Part shown: positions 23,067-29,838 of the stretch, piece by piece | Layout: every line of letters starts with the position of its first letter | Numbering within the stretch: position 1 is the stretch's first letter | Assembly: GCA_034430655.1 (NCBI GenBank) | Contig: DAOUEC010000267.1 | Location: 1-36,416 of the forward strand | Source of the DNA: JAUWNP01 sp034430655 | GTDB lineage: Bacteria; Chloroflexota; Anaerolineae; B4-G1 | Direction: 5' to 3' | DNA: 36,416 bases | Notes under the pieces: generated by a model | Seen by the model: the letters and a program-made list of their open reading frames with translations, nothing else | Told to the model about the DNA's origin: nothing | Databases searched by the model: none | Translations under genes and position numbers: made by a program

Positions 23067-23794
23067 GCTTTCTGCCTCCTTTTGTCTTCGGGAAACAACG
23101 CTGCTAGTTCCCCGAAGCCATTCAGAATGATCACCCGCTCTGGCTCGGCAACCTCTTCCTGCTCCATACGCCAGGTGTTCGGATGTGGTACGTAGATGGC
23201 GCCGATACCCGCCTCCAGCGCAGGGTTTATGTCGGAGCGCGGGCTGTTGCCGACCATCCAGGTCTGCTCCGGCTGCAGCCCATAGCGGACCAACAGTTCC
23301 CGAATCACCTCAGTGTCCTTCTCCGGCACCACGTGCACCCTGTCAAAGAGATGCCCCAGGCCCGACCGCGCCAGTTTGCTCTCCTGCACCTGCTGATCCC
23401 CCTTGGTCAGCAGGAGCAGGCGGCAACGATCGCTGAGCCGGGCCAGGGTCTCTGCCACGCCGTCGAGCAGCACGATGGGATACCCTATCACCGCCTGCCC
23501 GATCTCCCACACCCTATCCGACACTTCGTCCTTGACGGGCCGGTCGTGGCTCTTGCACAGGTGCTGGTAGGCGATGACCAGGCTACGGGCGAATTCAATC
23601 GGGCCGTAGCCCACCAGAAGCACGCGCTCGTGCTCCACTTCACCCGCAGTGTGCTCCGCTTCCTCCCGCCCAAAGCCTTGAGCCACCATCAGTTCTGTAA
23701 AAGCAGCATTGCACTGTTTATAGTAGACCTCGGTTTCCCACAGCGTGTCGTCAGCGTCAATGATGAGCGTCGGTATCATTTGATCATTGGTCAT
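23063..23794 (-). CDS. HAD-superfamily hydrolase (IDADDTLW type)
   Basis: A 243-aa HAD phosphatase with the full DXD nucleophile motif LIIDADDTLW, motif II LLLTKGDQ, and motif IV VGNSPRSDINPALEAG. A helical cap lies between about residues 20 and 100. It belongs to the group of small-molecule phosphatases with DADDTLW; the substrate is unknown. It is the first gene of the overlapping HAD cluster. Neither ATG (23794 or 23779) has a normal SD. Two terminator hairpins and a leader ORF lie upstream, so expression may depend on readthrough. Confidence 0.87.
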   Translation of the reverse strand: MTNDQMIPTLIIDADDTLWETEVYYKQCNAAFTELMVAQGFGREEAEHTAGEVEHERVLLVGYGPIEFARSLVIAYQHLCKSHDRPVKDEVSDRVWEIGQAVIGYPIVLLDGVAETLARLSDRCRLLLLTKGDQQVQESKLARSGLGHLFDRVHVVPEKDTEVIRELLVRYGLQPEQTWMVGNSPRSDINPALEAGIGAIYVPHPNTWRMEQEEVAEPERVIILNGFGELAALFPEDKRRQKA

Positions 23795-23826
23795 GGTTTA
23801 TATGGTTGTACTCCTGATCAAGGCAC

Positions 23827-23853
23827 AAAAAAGCCGTGGACTGTGCCCACGGC
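23827..23853 (-). terminator. Intrinsic terminator upstream of the HAD cluster
   Basis: On the complement GCCGTGG (23853-23847) and CCACGGC (23839-23833) pair over a 7-base loop and are followed by six T (23832-23827). It is a textbook intrinsic terminator 33 bases before the HAD start. Confidence 0.85.
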
Positions 23854-23881
23854 CTCGACAGGGTGCTGGAGTGAGATAAAC

Positions 23882-23916
23882 AGAAAGACCGTGGGCGTCG
23901 CGTGCGCCCACGGTCT
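23882..23916 (-). terminator. First tandem terminator/attenuator hairpin of the leader
   Basis: On the complement AGACCGTGGGCG (23916-23905) pairs perfectly with CGCCCACGGTCT (23897-23886) around a 7-base loop, followed by TTCTGTTT. Its 3' arm could instead pair with the 5' arm of the second hairpin through GCCCACGG/CCGTGGGC. Confidence 0.75.
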
Positions 23917-23937
23917 GTAGTGACTTTATGTCAACTC

Positions 23938-24027
23938 TCAATCAGGCGCACTGCGACAAAGCAGCATCCGATCCCCGCTGCTACCGCGGAGCGGGGGCAC
24001 GCTAGCGATGAACTTTGCAGTGCGCAT
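23938..24027 (-). CDS. Small ORF (29 aa), possible leader peptide
   Basis: The complement has AAGGAGG (24040-24034), a 6-base spacer and an ATG at 24027. The product starts MRTAKFIASVPPLRG and ends MLLCRSAPD. It sits directly behind a near-consensus promoter and before two terminators. The sequence is itself an imperfect long hairpin: GCGCACTGC at 24025-24017 pairs with 23954-23946, with AAAG/CTTT, CATC/GATG and CCCCGCT/AGCGGGG inside. No run of a single regulatory amino acid is visible, so classic amino-acid attenuation is not obvious. It could be a leader peptide, a microprotein, or a structured small RNA with a fortuitous ORF. I recognise no family. Confidence 0.5.
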   Translation of the reverse strand: MRTAKFIASVPPLRGSSGDRMLLCRSAPD

Positions 24028-24056
24028 GTCAGACCTCCTTACAAAATATAAATTAT

Positions 24057-24084
24057 ATTATATCCTAATCTGAGGGGTTGTCAA
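24057..24084 (-). promoter_or_regulatory. Strong promoter of the leader/HAD transcript
   Basis: On the complement TTGACA (24084-24079), a 16-base spacer, and TATAAT (24062-24057), both consensus hexamers. The -35 hexamer overlaps that of the divergent promoter. Confidence 0.85.
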
Positions 24085-24106
24085 GTCTGGGCAGAACGTC
24101 TATAAT
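24078..24106 (+). promoter_or_regulatory. Strong promoter of the thioredoxin-like gene
   Basis: TTGTCA (24078-24083), a 17-base spacer, TATAAT (24101-24106). It shares its -35 bases with the opposite promoter, so only one polymerase could occupy the pair at a time. Confidence 0.8.
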
Positions 24107-24136
24107 TGCCACATTATTCGGAGCAAGGAGATCAGG

Positions 24137-24508
24137 ATGGTACAGTACGATACACCCATCACTGCCAACGACGCAAGTTTTGAGCGGGCAGTGCTACAAG
24201 CCCCCCTACCGGTCGTAGCGATCTTCTGGTCGGCACGGGAGAATCCGCGCCAGCAACTCAACACTGTGCTGGAGCAGACTGCTCACGAGTACGCAGGCGA
24301 GGCGCTGGTGGTGAAACTGGAGGTGGCCGATGCCCCACAGGCACGGGCACGCTACAACGTAGAAACACTGCCGCAGTTTCTGTTCTTCCACCAAGGAAAG
24401 TTGTTAGCGCGGGCCAGGGGTGTGCCCAGCGCAGAGATGCTGTGTCCGTGGGTCGAGTATCTGTTGGGACGTGGGCCGAAGCCAGCGACGAAGCAGCCGC
24501 GCCGGTAG
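24137..24508 (+). CDS. Thioredoxin-fold protein lacking the CXXC active site
   Basis: A 123-aa cytoplasmic protein with the thioredoxin layout. It has a beta strand PVVAIFW (25-31), then SARENPRQQL where thioredoxins have CGPC, a central VVKLEVADAPQARARYNV, the cis-Pro loop ETLPQFLFFHQGK (P79) and GVPSAEML. No Cys is present at the active-site positions (W31-S32), so it cannot be a dithiol reductase. It may be a scaffold, chaperone or sensor; this is an inference. AGGAG at 24126-24130 fixes the ATG. It is driven by its own strong promoter, divergent from the leader/HAD unit. Confidence 0.8.
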   Translation: MVQYDTPITANDASFERAVLQAPLPVVAIFWSARENPRQQLNTVLEQTAHEYAGEALVVKLEVADAPQARARYNVETLPQFLFFHQGKLLARARGVPSAEMLCPWVEYLLGRGPKPATKQPRR

Positions 24509-24517
24509 GAAGCACCG

Positions 24518-24650
24518 GCAGGCGATGAGCGTAGCGTATCGAAACCAGCGTATCGAAATCAAGCGAGCGAGGCCGTATGCATAACCCGCTTGGTCTCGAT
24601 ACGTCGCTTGTTTCGACAGGCTCAACACAAGTCGTTCCTACTCGACCGGC
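24518..24650. repeat. Dispersed intergenic repeat downstream of the thioredoxin-like gene
   Basis: GCGTATCGAAA occurs twice in tandem (around 24535 and 24549), and an inverted relative (TCTCGATACG, TTTCGACAGGCTCAAC) follows at 24592-24625. This is the TCGATACG/TTTCGACAGG class of dispersed repeats. It takes up most of the gene-free stretch 24509-24720; nothing else is seen there. Confidence 0.6.
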
Positions 24651-24720
24651 GCTGGGCTCGTTCCCATGAACGGTTACTGTGCTGTTTCTACAACAAAGCG
24701 GTAATAGGACAAAAATACCA

Positions 24721-24750
24721 TTGCGTTTCGGACGACGTCTATGGTACAAT
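24721..24750 (+). promoter_or_regulatory. Promoter of the small membrane protein gene
   Basis: TTGCGT (24721-24726), an 18-base spacer, TACAAT (24745-24750), about 54 bases before the ATG at 24804. Confidence 0.5.
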
Positions 24751-24803
24751 GTCTGTGAACAATCCAGCCAATGCGGCTGACCATTGCCGAATGAGGTGAC
24801 GTG

Positions 24804-24917
24804 ATGTTCTGGACTATTGCAATTAGTGTCTTTGCTGGTATGATGTTGGGCACCTGCCTGGGGGTATTGGTGCTTAGTCTCATGGTCGCGTCAAGCCGTG
24901 CGAATGACCAGACGTAG
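24804..24917 (+). CDS. Small single-pass membrane protein (37 aa)
   Basis: The ORF encodes MFWTIAISVFAGMMLGTCLG and on to the end ...MVASSRANDQT: one hydrophobic helix (residues 2-29) with Gly spacing and a short polar C-terminus. It resembles the small phage/conjugative-element membrane proteins of the DUF3789 type, from memory and not tested. GAGGTG at 24793-24798 lies five bases upstream, and a promoter precedes it. The 3' end overlaps a convergent small ORF by 38 bases. Confidence 0.6.
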   Translation: MFWTIAISVFAGMMLGTCLGVLVLSLMVASSRANDQT

Positions 24918-25074
24918 GCTTCCCAGCAACCTCACCTTGCCTGCTCAACCATTCGTGAGCAATCACAACAGGGTTTGCATATTTGTGGGTTGCAGCGACA
25001 AGAGGTTTGTCTTTCCGGACGAACTTGTCCCGCAGATATGCCGTTTTTCGCCCCAAAGGCCGCCTGTTGGCCAT
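24880..25074 (-). CDS. Small basic protein, unknown (64 aa)
   Basis: The complement has GGAGG eight bases before the ATG at 25074. The product is strongly basic (MANRRPLGRKTAYLRDKFVR... HKYANPVVIAHEWLSRQGEV). No family is recognised. The SD and codon use favour a gene, but its length and convergent overlap with the small membrane ORF keep the call tentative. Confidence 0.4.
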   Translation of the reverse strand: MANRRPLGRKTAYLRDKFVRKDKPLVAATHKYANPVVIAHEWLSRQGEVAGKPTSGHSHGLTRP

Positions 25075-25250
25075 AGTGGTTACCTCCTCATTTCTGGTTC
25101 TATGAAGCTGTCTTAAGGGCATCCAATACGTTGGCGCTGGGCTTGGGGGTTGGGCTAGTCGTAACTGTACTGGCCCTATGATCCAATCGATCCACCTGGG
25201 CGTTGGCATCTTCCAGTGGAAGGGGGGTTCACCTTACCTCTTTCAAGCAA

Positions 25251-25289
25251 CAAAACGGTGGCCATCCGATCTACGCAGGATGGCCGCCG
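25251..25289 (-). terminator. Terminator of the GNAT-like gene
   Basis: On the complement CGGCGGCCATCC (25289-25278) pairs with GGATGGCCACCG (25267-25256) at 11 of 12 positions around a 10-base loop, followed by TTTTG. It lies 25 bases after the stop at 25314. Confidence 0.75.
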
Positions 25290-25313
25290 CTACGTCTGGA
25301 AGCCCGCCGGGTG

Positions 25314-26474
25314 TTACGACACCAGAGGCATATAGTAGGTACGGTACATCTTGTACCGCTGCCCGCCCAGGTTCTGGACGAGGCGATTGATCATCACGTT
25401 ATGCTCGGCAGTGAGTGACATGTCGAGCCAGGTGTATCCCTTGCGCAAGAGCGCCCGCGTCGTCTCCAGATAAAGCAACGAATCCAGTCCCCGTGAGCGG
25501 TATTCCTCCACCACAGCCAGCAATTTCAGACTGGCTACGTCAATGCGGCGCATACCCCACCACAGTCGGAGCCAACCTAATGGGAAGAGACGTCCATTGG
25601 CACTTTTGAGTGCCTGGTTTACGTCGGGTATCGTTGCGGAAAACCCGACCGGCTGGCCATCTATCTCGGCGAAGAAGACCAGGTCGGGATCAATCACCTG
25701 CCGCAGTTCCTCGATGAAGCGAATGAACTCTCGTTCGTCCATCGGCACGTGGTTACGCATATAGCCCATCGCCTCGTTGATCAGGTGCATCACTTGCGCT
25801 ACCTCCGCGTTCCAGTCCTCCATCCGCATAGCACGGACCTGAACCCCAGTTCTGCGACGCACGGCTTCTGCCACGCGCAGTATCTTGGGCGGCAGGTTAG
25901 CGACGTCCCCTTTGAAGACAAGCAGGTTCAGCCAGTAGGCATAGGCGTCCCGATACTTTGTCATCCCATACCGCTGAATCAGGTCCGCGTAATAATGTGG
26001 GCTATGACCGCACAGCAGCACCGGTGGATGGTCGAAGCCCTCAATGAGCACGCCGGGCGAATCGTCCATCGAGAAATAAAACGGGCCACGGATGGTTTCC
26101 GTTCCCTGCCCACGAGCCCAATCACACACAACGTCCAACAGTGCCTGGGCGACTTCGTAGTCGTTGAAAGTCTCGAAAAAGCCGAACCCAGCGGCTTTCT
26201 CGTTCAGGAACCGGTTGGCACGGTGGTTGATCCAGCCCGCTATGCGGCCCACGTCCCGCCCATCGCGCCGGGCCAGGAACAGGGCAGCCTCGCCATAGCG
26301 GAAGAACGACCCCCGCTGTGGGTCGAGACTGTGTAATTGGCTGCGAATAAGCGGGGGCACCCACAGAGGATCATCGCGGTCCTTTGCACGGTAAATCTGC
26401 CACGCGAAGCGCACGAAGCGCTCGCGGCTCCGCTGATCCTGGACTGGCACGATTTCGACGCTGGATGGGGACAT
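25314..26474 (-). CDS. GNAT-like N-acetyltransferase family protein, function unknown
   Basis: A 386-aa cytoplasmic protein of the widespread GNAT-like group that begins EIVPVQDQRSRERFVRF followed by DPLWVPPLIRSQL. An acetyltransferase-like segment is near LLAVVEEYRSRGLDSLLYLE and LTAEHNVMINRLVQNLGG at the C-terminus; the N-terminal half carries another degenerate GNAT-like part (YGEAALFLARRDGRDVGRIAG). The acceptor is not known. It is 15 bases downstream of dtd on the same strand and ends before a clear terminator, so it closes an operon. Confidence 0.7.
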   Translation of the reverse strand: MSPSSVEIVPVQDQRSRERFVRFAWQIYRAKDRDDPLWVPPLIRSQLHSLDPQRGSFFRYGEAALFLARRDGRDVGRIAGWINHRANRFLNEKAAGFGFFETFNDYEVAQALLDVVCDWARGQGTETIRGPFYFSMDDSPGVLIEGFDHPPVLLCGHSPHYYADLIQRYGMTKYRDAYAYWLNLLVFKGDVANLPPKILRVAEAVRRRTGVQVRAMRMEDWNAEVAQVMHLINEAMGYMRNHVPMDEREFIRFIEELRQVIDPDLVFFAEIDGQPVGFSATIPDVNQALKSANGRLFPLGWLRLWWGMRRIDVASLKLLAVVEEYRSRGLDSLLYLETTRALLRKGYTWLDMSLTAEHNVMINRLVQNLGGQRYKMYRTYYMPLVS

Positions 26475-26489
26475 ATCAACCTCGCTGTA

Positions 26490-26927
26490 CTACCGCTCCA
26501 ACAAAATGGTCACGGGGCCATCGTTGTGGATTTTCACCTGCATGTGTGCGCCAAAGATGCCGGTCTCGACAGGCACACCGTGGTCCCGCAGGGTTTGGGT
26601 GAAGTGCTCCACCAGCGGTTCGGCCACCTCCGGCGGGGCAGCAGCAGTGAAACTGGGACGGCGGCCCTTGCGGCAGTCGGCGTAGAGCGTGAATTGGGAT
26701 ATGACCAGCGCCGCGCCGTCCACATCGAGCAGGCCGGCGTTTATCTTGCCCGCGCTGTCCTCGAAGATACGCAGGCCAGCGACCTTGCGCGCCAGCCACT
26801 TGGCCTGTTCTTCCGTGTCGTTGTGGGTGATGCCCACCAGCACGACGACACCCCGCCCGATAGCGCCGACGACCTTGCCCTCGACGCTTACTGAACCCCG
26901 ACTAACCCGCTGTATGACTGCCCGCAT
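26490..26927 (-). CDS. dtd: D-aminoacyl-tRNA deacylase
   Basis: Removes D-amino acids (and glycine from tRNA-Ala) from mischarged tRNA. The 145-aa product starts MRAVIQRVSRGSVSV and has the two active-site motifs SQFTLYAD and the Gly-cisPro segment NDGPVTILLE at the C-terminus. The ATG at 26927 is chosen (GGAG upstream); six extra codons are open in frame. Its start lies inside the end of the MazG-like gene (26-base overlap), which implies coupled translation. Confidence 0.95.
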   Translation of the reverse strand: MRAVIQRVSRGSVSVEGKVVGAIGRGVVVLVGITHNDTEEQAKWLARKVAGLRIFEDSAGKINAGLLDVDGAALVISQFTLYADCRKGRRPSFTAAAPPEVAEPLVEHFTQTLRDHGVPVETGIFGAHMQVKIHNDGPVTILLER

Positions 26928-27285
26928 CTCCGACTCCTCGTGCACGTCCCCGCCACTCTTTGACAGGGAAGCGTCGCTTGTTCCGCTCCAATTTGTTCAA
27001 CACCACCGTGCTCACGTCCACGCCCAGCACGTTCGCCAGGCTAAGCGCGTAGATGAGCACGTCTGCCAGTTCGTCGGCCACGGTGGCTTTCTTCGCTTCG
27101 TCCTGCAGGGCGGCCGCCGCCTGCTCGTGGGTGAGCCATTGGAAGTGTTCCATCAGTTCGGCGGCCTCGACGGCGATGGCGATGCTCAGGTTCTTGGGGG
27201 TGTGAAACTGTTCCCAGTCGCGGGCGGCCACGAACTCGACCACGCGCTGGCATAGGGCAGTGAGGGTAGTGTCGTTGTCCGCCAT
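26902..27285 (-). CDS. MazG-like nucleotide pyrophosphohydrolase
   Basis: A 127-aa all-alpha NTP pyrophosphatase of the MazG/RS21-C6 (dCTPase-like) group, expected to hydrolyse non-canonical or excess (d)NTPs to NMP and PPi. Visible are NLSIAIAVEAAELMEHFQW with the EXXE metal motif and the second acidic motif DELADVLIYAL. The ATG at 27285 follows the previous stop by seven bases; an in-frame ATG at 27324 would overlap that gene. It is unrelated to the MazE/MazF pair elsewhere in the window. Confidence 0.88.
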   Translation of the reverse strand: MADNDTTLTALCQRVVEFVAARDWEQFHTPKNLSIAIAVEAAELMEHFQWLTHEQAAAALQDEAKKATVADELADVLIYALSLANVLGVDVSTVVLNKLERNKRRFPVKEWRGRARGVGDAGSHTAG

Positions 27286-27292
27286 CTGGAAA

Positions 27293-28159
27293 TCATCTGT
27301 GCTGCTCGCCCTGGCTCGCGCCATGGCTCCGGCGGTCAACCATGGCCTTGACTAGTTTGACGGCAATGCCCCCGCCGGGTACCAGCAAGTCCACTGCATC
27401 TACACCGATGTCGAAAAGCAGTTCCGGGGACAGCACACCTTTGACCTGTTGGCGGAGGGTGACGCCTCCAGTGTACATCTCCCCCGTCAGCCCGTCGAAC
27501 TCGGCCACGGCCGTTTTGTCCTTCGGTTCCCACCGGTACTCAAAGGCGTAGACAGGCTTGAAGTACAGTTCCACTGCCCGGACGTCCACCCGTTCTTCGT
27601 GGATCGTGTCGGCCTGGACGGGCCGCAGCATTGAGCCGAGCACCTGGCGCACGACCGCGCTGGCCCGCACCTCGGGCGGCACAACGATGCTTCCCTCCGG
27701 TGCGAACTGGTTCAGGTCAGGGATCGGCTCCTTGCCGAACCGAAGGTAGATCTTCCAGTCCCGCTCCTGGCTGGAGACAGCATCGAAGGTGACCTCGCTA
27801 CTGGCTTCCTCGACGCAGTGCTCGACGCCGGCGATGGTGAACTGACGCGGCTTGGCCGTGACCTGGTACTCTTCCCCTTCAATGGTCACGAACTGCACCT
27901 CGGGAGCAGAAACGGGGACGTTGTAACTGCGCATGCGCTCATAGACGTAACGCACGTGGCAAGCGACGTGCCAGAAGGGCTCGTAGCGGCACTCGCTGTA
28001 GGTAATCTGGACTTCCTCGGCCTTCGGGCGTGAGAAGATGGCGCTCAGACCGGCGCCGAAGACGGCGGTCTTCTTGTCCCAGGCTTTTTCCCGCGCCTTC
28101 TCTACGTCCAGTGTGGGGAGCAACCGGAAAACTTGTTCTTCAGCGACGGTGATGTCCAT
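27293..28159 (-). CDS. Conserved hypothetical protein, 288 aa
   Basis: Not recognised. It begins MDITVAEEQVFRLLPTLDVE, and the middle contains repeated beta-rich stretches such as ECRYEPFWHVACHVRYVYE and VELYFKPVYAFEYRWEPKDK, followed by AEFDGLTGEMYTGG. The C-terminus has a Gly/Ile patch (LVPGGGIAVKLVKAMV) that could be a short amphipathic or membrane-associated helix. No catalytic motif is seen. GGAGGGA eight bases before the ATG at 28159 fixes the start. It lies upstream of the MazG-like and dtd genes with tight spacing. Confidence 0.7.
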   Translation of the reverse strand: MDITVAEEQVFRLLPTLDVEKAREKAWDKKTAVFGAGLSAIFSRPKAEEVQITYSECRYEPFWHVACHVRYVYERMRSYNVPVSAPEVQFVTIEGEEYQVTAKPRQFTIAGVEHCVEEASSEVTFDAVSSQERDWKIYLRFGKEPIPDLNQFAPEGSIVVPPEVRASAVVRQVLGSMLRPVQADTIHEERVDVRAVELYFKPVYAFEYRWEPKDKTAVAEFDGLTGEMYTGGVTLRQQVKGVLSPELLFDIGVDAVDLLVPGGGIAVKLVKAMVDRRSHGASQGEQHR

Positions 28160-28208
28160 ATCAGTCCCTCCTTTCCGACCGAGGTCGAGATCAGATATGA
28201 AGGTTTGT

Positions 28209-28260
28209 AGTGGCGATTTCAGTCGCTCGCTCCTCACCATGAATGACTGAAGTCGTCACT
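28209..28260. repeat. Intergenic inverted repeat between trpS and the hypothetical gene
   Basis: AGTGGCGATTTCAGTC (28209-28224) and GACTGAAGTCGTCACT (28245-28260) are inverted with 14 of 16 matches. This looks like a dispersed palindromic element and may also end trpS transcription. Confidence 0.55.
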
Positions 28261-28278
28261 GCGGACAAATTGCCTGAT

Positions 28279-29265
28279 TCAGGGCAATCCTACTACTGCC
28301 TTGGCCTCGGCGATGGTCTCGGCGGCGATGATAGAGGCGCGGCGGGCACCGTCGGCTAGGATGTCCCACACGCGGTCGGGGTCTGCGGCCAATGCCGCTC
28401 GCCGCTCGCGGAAGGGCGCGAAGTAGTTGGCCAGGTTCGAGGCAAATAGCCGCTTGCACTCCACACAGCCGATTGCCGCTCTGCGGCAATCTTGTTCGAT
28501 CTGCGCCACCTGGTCGGGGGAGAAGAAGCCGTGCAGGGCGAAGACGTTGCACACCTCCGGGTGGCCGGGGTCGGTGCGGTAGCGGCGGGCCGGGTCGGTG
28601 ACCATCTGCATCACTCGCCGCTCAATCTCCTCCGGCGTGGCGGTAATCTCAATGTGATTATCCAGCGACTTGCTCATCTTCTGCTGGCCGTCTATGCCCA
28701 GAACTTTAGGGAACTCGGTGAACTTGGCCTGGGGCTCGACCAGCACATTGCCGAAGTGGCGGTTGAAGCGACGCACGATCTCGCGGGTGAACTCCAGGTG
28801 GGGGGCCTGGTCCACCCCCACTGGGACGATGTCTGCTTTGTACAGGGTGATGTCGGCGGCCATCAGCACCGGGTAGCCGACCAGTCCGTAGTTGACGTTG
28901 TCTGGCTGTTGGCGCACCTTGTCCTTAAAGGTGGGCAGGCGGGTGAGCCAGCCCAGGGGGGTCGCCATCGAAAGCAGGAGGTGCAGTTCCGTCACCTGCG
29001 GTACGTGGGACTGGACGAAGATGATGGTGCCCCGTTCGGGGTCCATCCCGGCGGCCAGCCAGTCGAGGACCATTTCGTAGGTCCAGTCGCGCAACTTATC
29101 GGTGTCCTTGAGCGTGGTAAGGGCATGTAGGTCAACGACACAGTAGACGCAGTCGTAGTCGTCCTGCAGGGCGACGTAGTTGCGGACGGCGCCGAGGTAG
29201 TTGCCCAGATGCTGGCGGCCAGTGGGCCGGGCGCCGGAGAAAACGCGGCCTTTGTTTGTGCTCAT
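28279..29265 (-). CDS. trpS: Tryptophanyl-tRNA synthetase
   Basis: Class I synthetase charging tRNA-Trp. The 328-aa product has the HIGH-like motif TGRQHLGNYLG (15-25) and the KMSKS loop QQKMSKSLDN (about 193-202). Other family segments are MAADITLYKADIVPVGVDQ and HLEFTREIVRRFN. The ATG at 29265 is used because 22 earlier open codons lie before the SD GGAG. It has its own promoter. The cognate tRNA-Trp gene is at 2584. Confidence 0.96.
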   Translation of the reverse strand: MSTNKGRVFSGARPTGRQHLGNYLGAVRNYVALQDDYDCVYCVVDLHALTTLKDTDKLRDWTYEMVLDWLAAGMDPERGTIIFVQSHVPQVTELHLLLSMATPLGWLTRLPTFKDKVRQQPDNVNYGLVGYPVLMAADITLYKADIVPVGVDQAPHLEFTREIVRRFNRHFGNVLVEPQAKFTEFPKVLGIDGQQKMSKSLDNHIEITATPEEIERRVMQMVTDPARRYRTDPGHPEVCNVFALHGFFSPDQVAQIEQDCRRAAIGCVECKRLFASNLANYFAPFRERRAALAADPDRVWDILADGARRASIIAAETIAEAKAVVGLP

Positions 29266-29302
29266 GGTGTGGGGTACTCCTCTGTCTGGTTTACGTGACA
29301 AT

Positions 29303-29331
29303 AGTGTACCACAGGAGCGGCGGAGGGGCAA
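29303..29331 (-). promoter_or_regulatory. Promoter of trpS
   Basis: On the complement TTGCCC (29331-29326), a 17-base spacer, TACACT (29308-29303), 38 bases before the ATG. No T-box-like or attenuator structure was seen in the short leader. Confidence 0.5.
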
Positions 29332-29380
29332 GTAAAAACGGCCCTGGCGGGGGGTCGCCTGCTCCCGTGCGGTGCGCCAC

Positions 29381-29752
29381 CTACTGTGCTACCACAAAGG
29401 CGACGGCGTATTCGTGGGTGTGGGAGAGGCTGACCGCCCACTCGGTGAGGCCGAGTTCGCCAGCGCGCTCAGCGCCACGACCGTGGAGGCGGATGAACGG
29501 CTTGCCCCGCACATCACCGATGACCTCCACGTCCTGCCAGTTGATGCCATCGCGGGCTATCATCCGCACACCTACGCCCAGCGCCTTGGCAACGGCTTCC
29601 TTGGCAGCGAAGCGGGCCGCCAGTTCAGGTGGGCGTCCCCGGCAGTACAAAATCTCGGCCGAGGTGAAGACGCGCTCCAGGAAGTGGTCACCGTAGCGCG
29701 CCAGCATCCGCTCGACGCGGGGAATCTCAATCAAGTCAACTCCAACGACCAT
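29381..29752 (-). CDS. acpS: Holo-[acyl-carrier-protein] synthase
   Basis: Transfers the 4'-phosphopantetheine arm of CoA to apo-ACP. The 123-aa length is standard for AcpS. Motifs are VGVDLIEIPRVERML with the metal-binding Asp, RFAAKEAVAKALG with the catalytic Glu/Lys, and the C-terminal VSLSHTHEYAVAF. The ATG at 29752 starts right at the edge of the heptamer repeat, which therefore forms its whole upstream region. Confidence 0.94.
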   Translation of the reverse strand: MVVGVDLIEIPRVERMLARYGDHFLERVFTSAEILYCRGRPPELAARFAAKEAVAKALGVGVRMIARDGINWQDVEVIGDVRGKPFIRLHGRGAERAGELGLTEWAVSLSHTHEYAVAFVVAQ

Positions 29753-29756
29753 ACGG

Positions 29757-29838
29757 GTTCCAGGTTTCAGGTTGCAATGTTGCAGGTTTCAGGTTCCAGG
29801 TTCTTCCAACTCGAGACCTGAAACCTGGAACCTGAAAC
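29757..29838. repeat. Heptamer repeat with long inverted arms between M16 and acpS
   Basis: CAGGTTT/CAGGTTC units recur at 7-base steps. GTTTCAGGTTCCAGGTT (29786-29802) is perfectly inverted at 29822-29838, ending exactly at the M16 gene's stop. It fills the intergenic space and should fold into a 17-bp RNA hairpin that could stabilise or end the transcript. Confidence 0.85.

Noticed and set aside
23827..23916. The two CCGTGGGC hairpins as a CRISPR-like array
   Set aside because: Only two unequal hairpins, no regular spacers and no cas genes; terminator features explain them.
26902..27285. MazG-like gene as part of the mazEF module
   Set aside because: It is 10 kb away, belongs to a different operon with dtd, and is only a namesake family.
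28200..28278. Inverted repeat after trpS as a T-box or tRNA-like regulator
   Set aside because: It lies downstream of trpS, not in its leader, and has no T-box sequence; it looks like a dispersed palindrome.
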